Assembly: GCA_003339415.1 (NCBI GenBank)
Contig: PDHQ01000535.1
Location: 1-16,947 of the forward strand
Source: Ophiocordyceps camponoti-saundersi (nom. inval.)
Lineage: Eukaryota > Ascomycota > Sordariomycetes > Hypocreales > Ophiocordycipitaceae
Direction: 5' to 3'
DNA length: 16,947 nt
The position numbers were made by a program, and so were the translations under genes. This document shows positions 16,491 to 16,947 of the stretch, in pieces. The notes under the pieces are model-generated. The model was given only the letters and a program-made list of their open reading frames with translations. It ran no database searches and was not told the DNA's origin. Each line of letters begins with the position of its first letter. Positions within the stretch are counted from its first letter, which is position 1.

Positions 16491-16947
16491 ATTCTAAGGC
16501 AGGGACCGTCACTCTTTTATATAAATTTATATATATTAAATTAATTATTCTTTATAGCTTTAGGAGGATTTATATAACGTCTCTTATAGATATTTACGAA
16601 TATACGAAGGCGCTCTTATCTGCATACTTTTAAATAGGTAAAAAATACCTTCTTTCTTTTACTTAATACCGAGCTATAAAAAGGGAGCTTATAATATTTA
16701 AGAATATATACGAAATACGAAATATTTATCTTAGCATGTTTCTTTACCGACAAAGTAAGGTTTCGTTACGTTAACCCTCCGGACTACGAGAGGTCCTATT
16801 TAGTATATATTTTATAATATAGAATAGAGTATTCTAAGGTATAAAGACGCTATTTTATTATTAAATTATTTGCTATTTAGCTTTAGTTCCTCCTACCGAA
16901 ATAGTTAGTTAACACGGCGTTTAGTTATGTTTCCTTTTAACCCCCCC
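16491..16947. other. AT-rich end of window, no gene
   Basis: Faint traces of the minisatellite phrase continue to about 16720 (ACGAAGGCGCTCTT near 16603). After that I see no structure. The window ends in seven C, possibly another C tract cut by the window edge. Confidence 0.4.

Larger units (their letters stand above)
1..16947. other. RIP-mutated repeat-rich fungal DNA
   Basis: CA and TG are almost absent across the window while CG is common and TA is very abundant. Hand count for 2701-3300 gives 2 CA and 3 TG in 600 bases. Long frames are broken by TAA and TAG, hardly ever TGA. This pattern is known from repeat-induced point mutation, which converts CpA to TpA on both strands of duplicated DNA in filamentous ascomycetes. 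The recognised copia pol gene confirms it, because stops sit where Gln or Trp is conserved. The species cannot be named from this sequence. Confidence 0.9.

Overview
The window looks like a stretch of repeat-derived heterochromatin from a filamentous ascomycete (Pezizomycotina type). I see no intact gene. The dominant signal is loss of CpA and TpG while CpG stays common and TpA is very abundant. By hand count, 2701-3300 holds only 2 CA and 3 TG. This is the footprint of repeat-induced point mutation (RIP), the fungal C-to-T process aimed at duplicated DNA. In recognisable reading frames, TAG and TAA stand where Gln (CAG, CAA) or Trp (TGG) is expected.

Layout. Positions 1-1900 hold a C tract, a TATA-containing block shared with 12414-12476, a weak coding relic (539-942) and homopolymers. 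Positions 1937-2623 are a second weak coding relic that ends in a TA microsatellite, followed by a polypurine stretch (2690-3010). Positions 3011-4110 are AT-rich with nothing recognisable. Positions 4120-4380 are a GC-rich island with an inverted repeat, and 4863-5322 is another possible relic. Positions 5771-8206 are the clearest element: the 3' half of a Ty1/copia pol gene (end of integrase, reverse transcriptase, RNase H), with its 5' half missing and two frame changes.

Positions 9075-15285 hold two diverged copies (A and B) of an unidentified repeat. Both carry the same unrecognised protein-coding sequence, about 60% identical over its best 114 codons by hand count, plus a shared 500 bp downstream block and a shared 31 bp hairpin element. 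Copy A has about 0.9 kb absent from copy B, and a third partial copy of one module lies between them. Between two long C tracts at the end of copy A lies a 30 bp island rich in CA and TG, unlike anything around it. Positions 15600-16490 are a decayed minisatellite with a period near 33 bp.

The parts do not work together as a living gene system. They are nested relics silenced by mutation. The most novel content is the unknown protein family of copies A and B. All homology calls are made by eye, and calls based only on an open frame are given low confidence.
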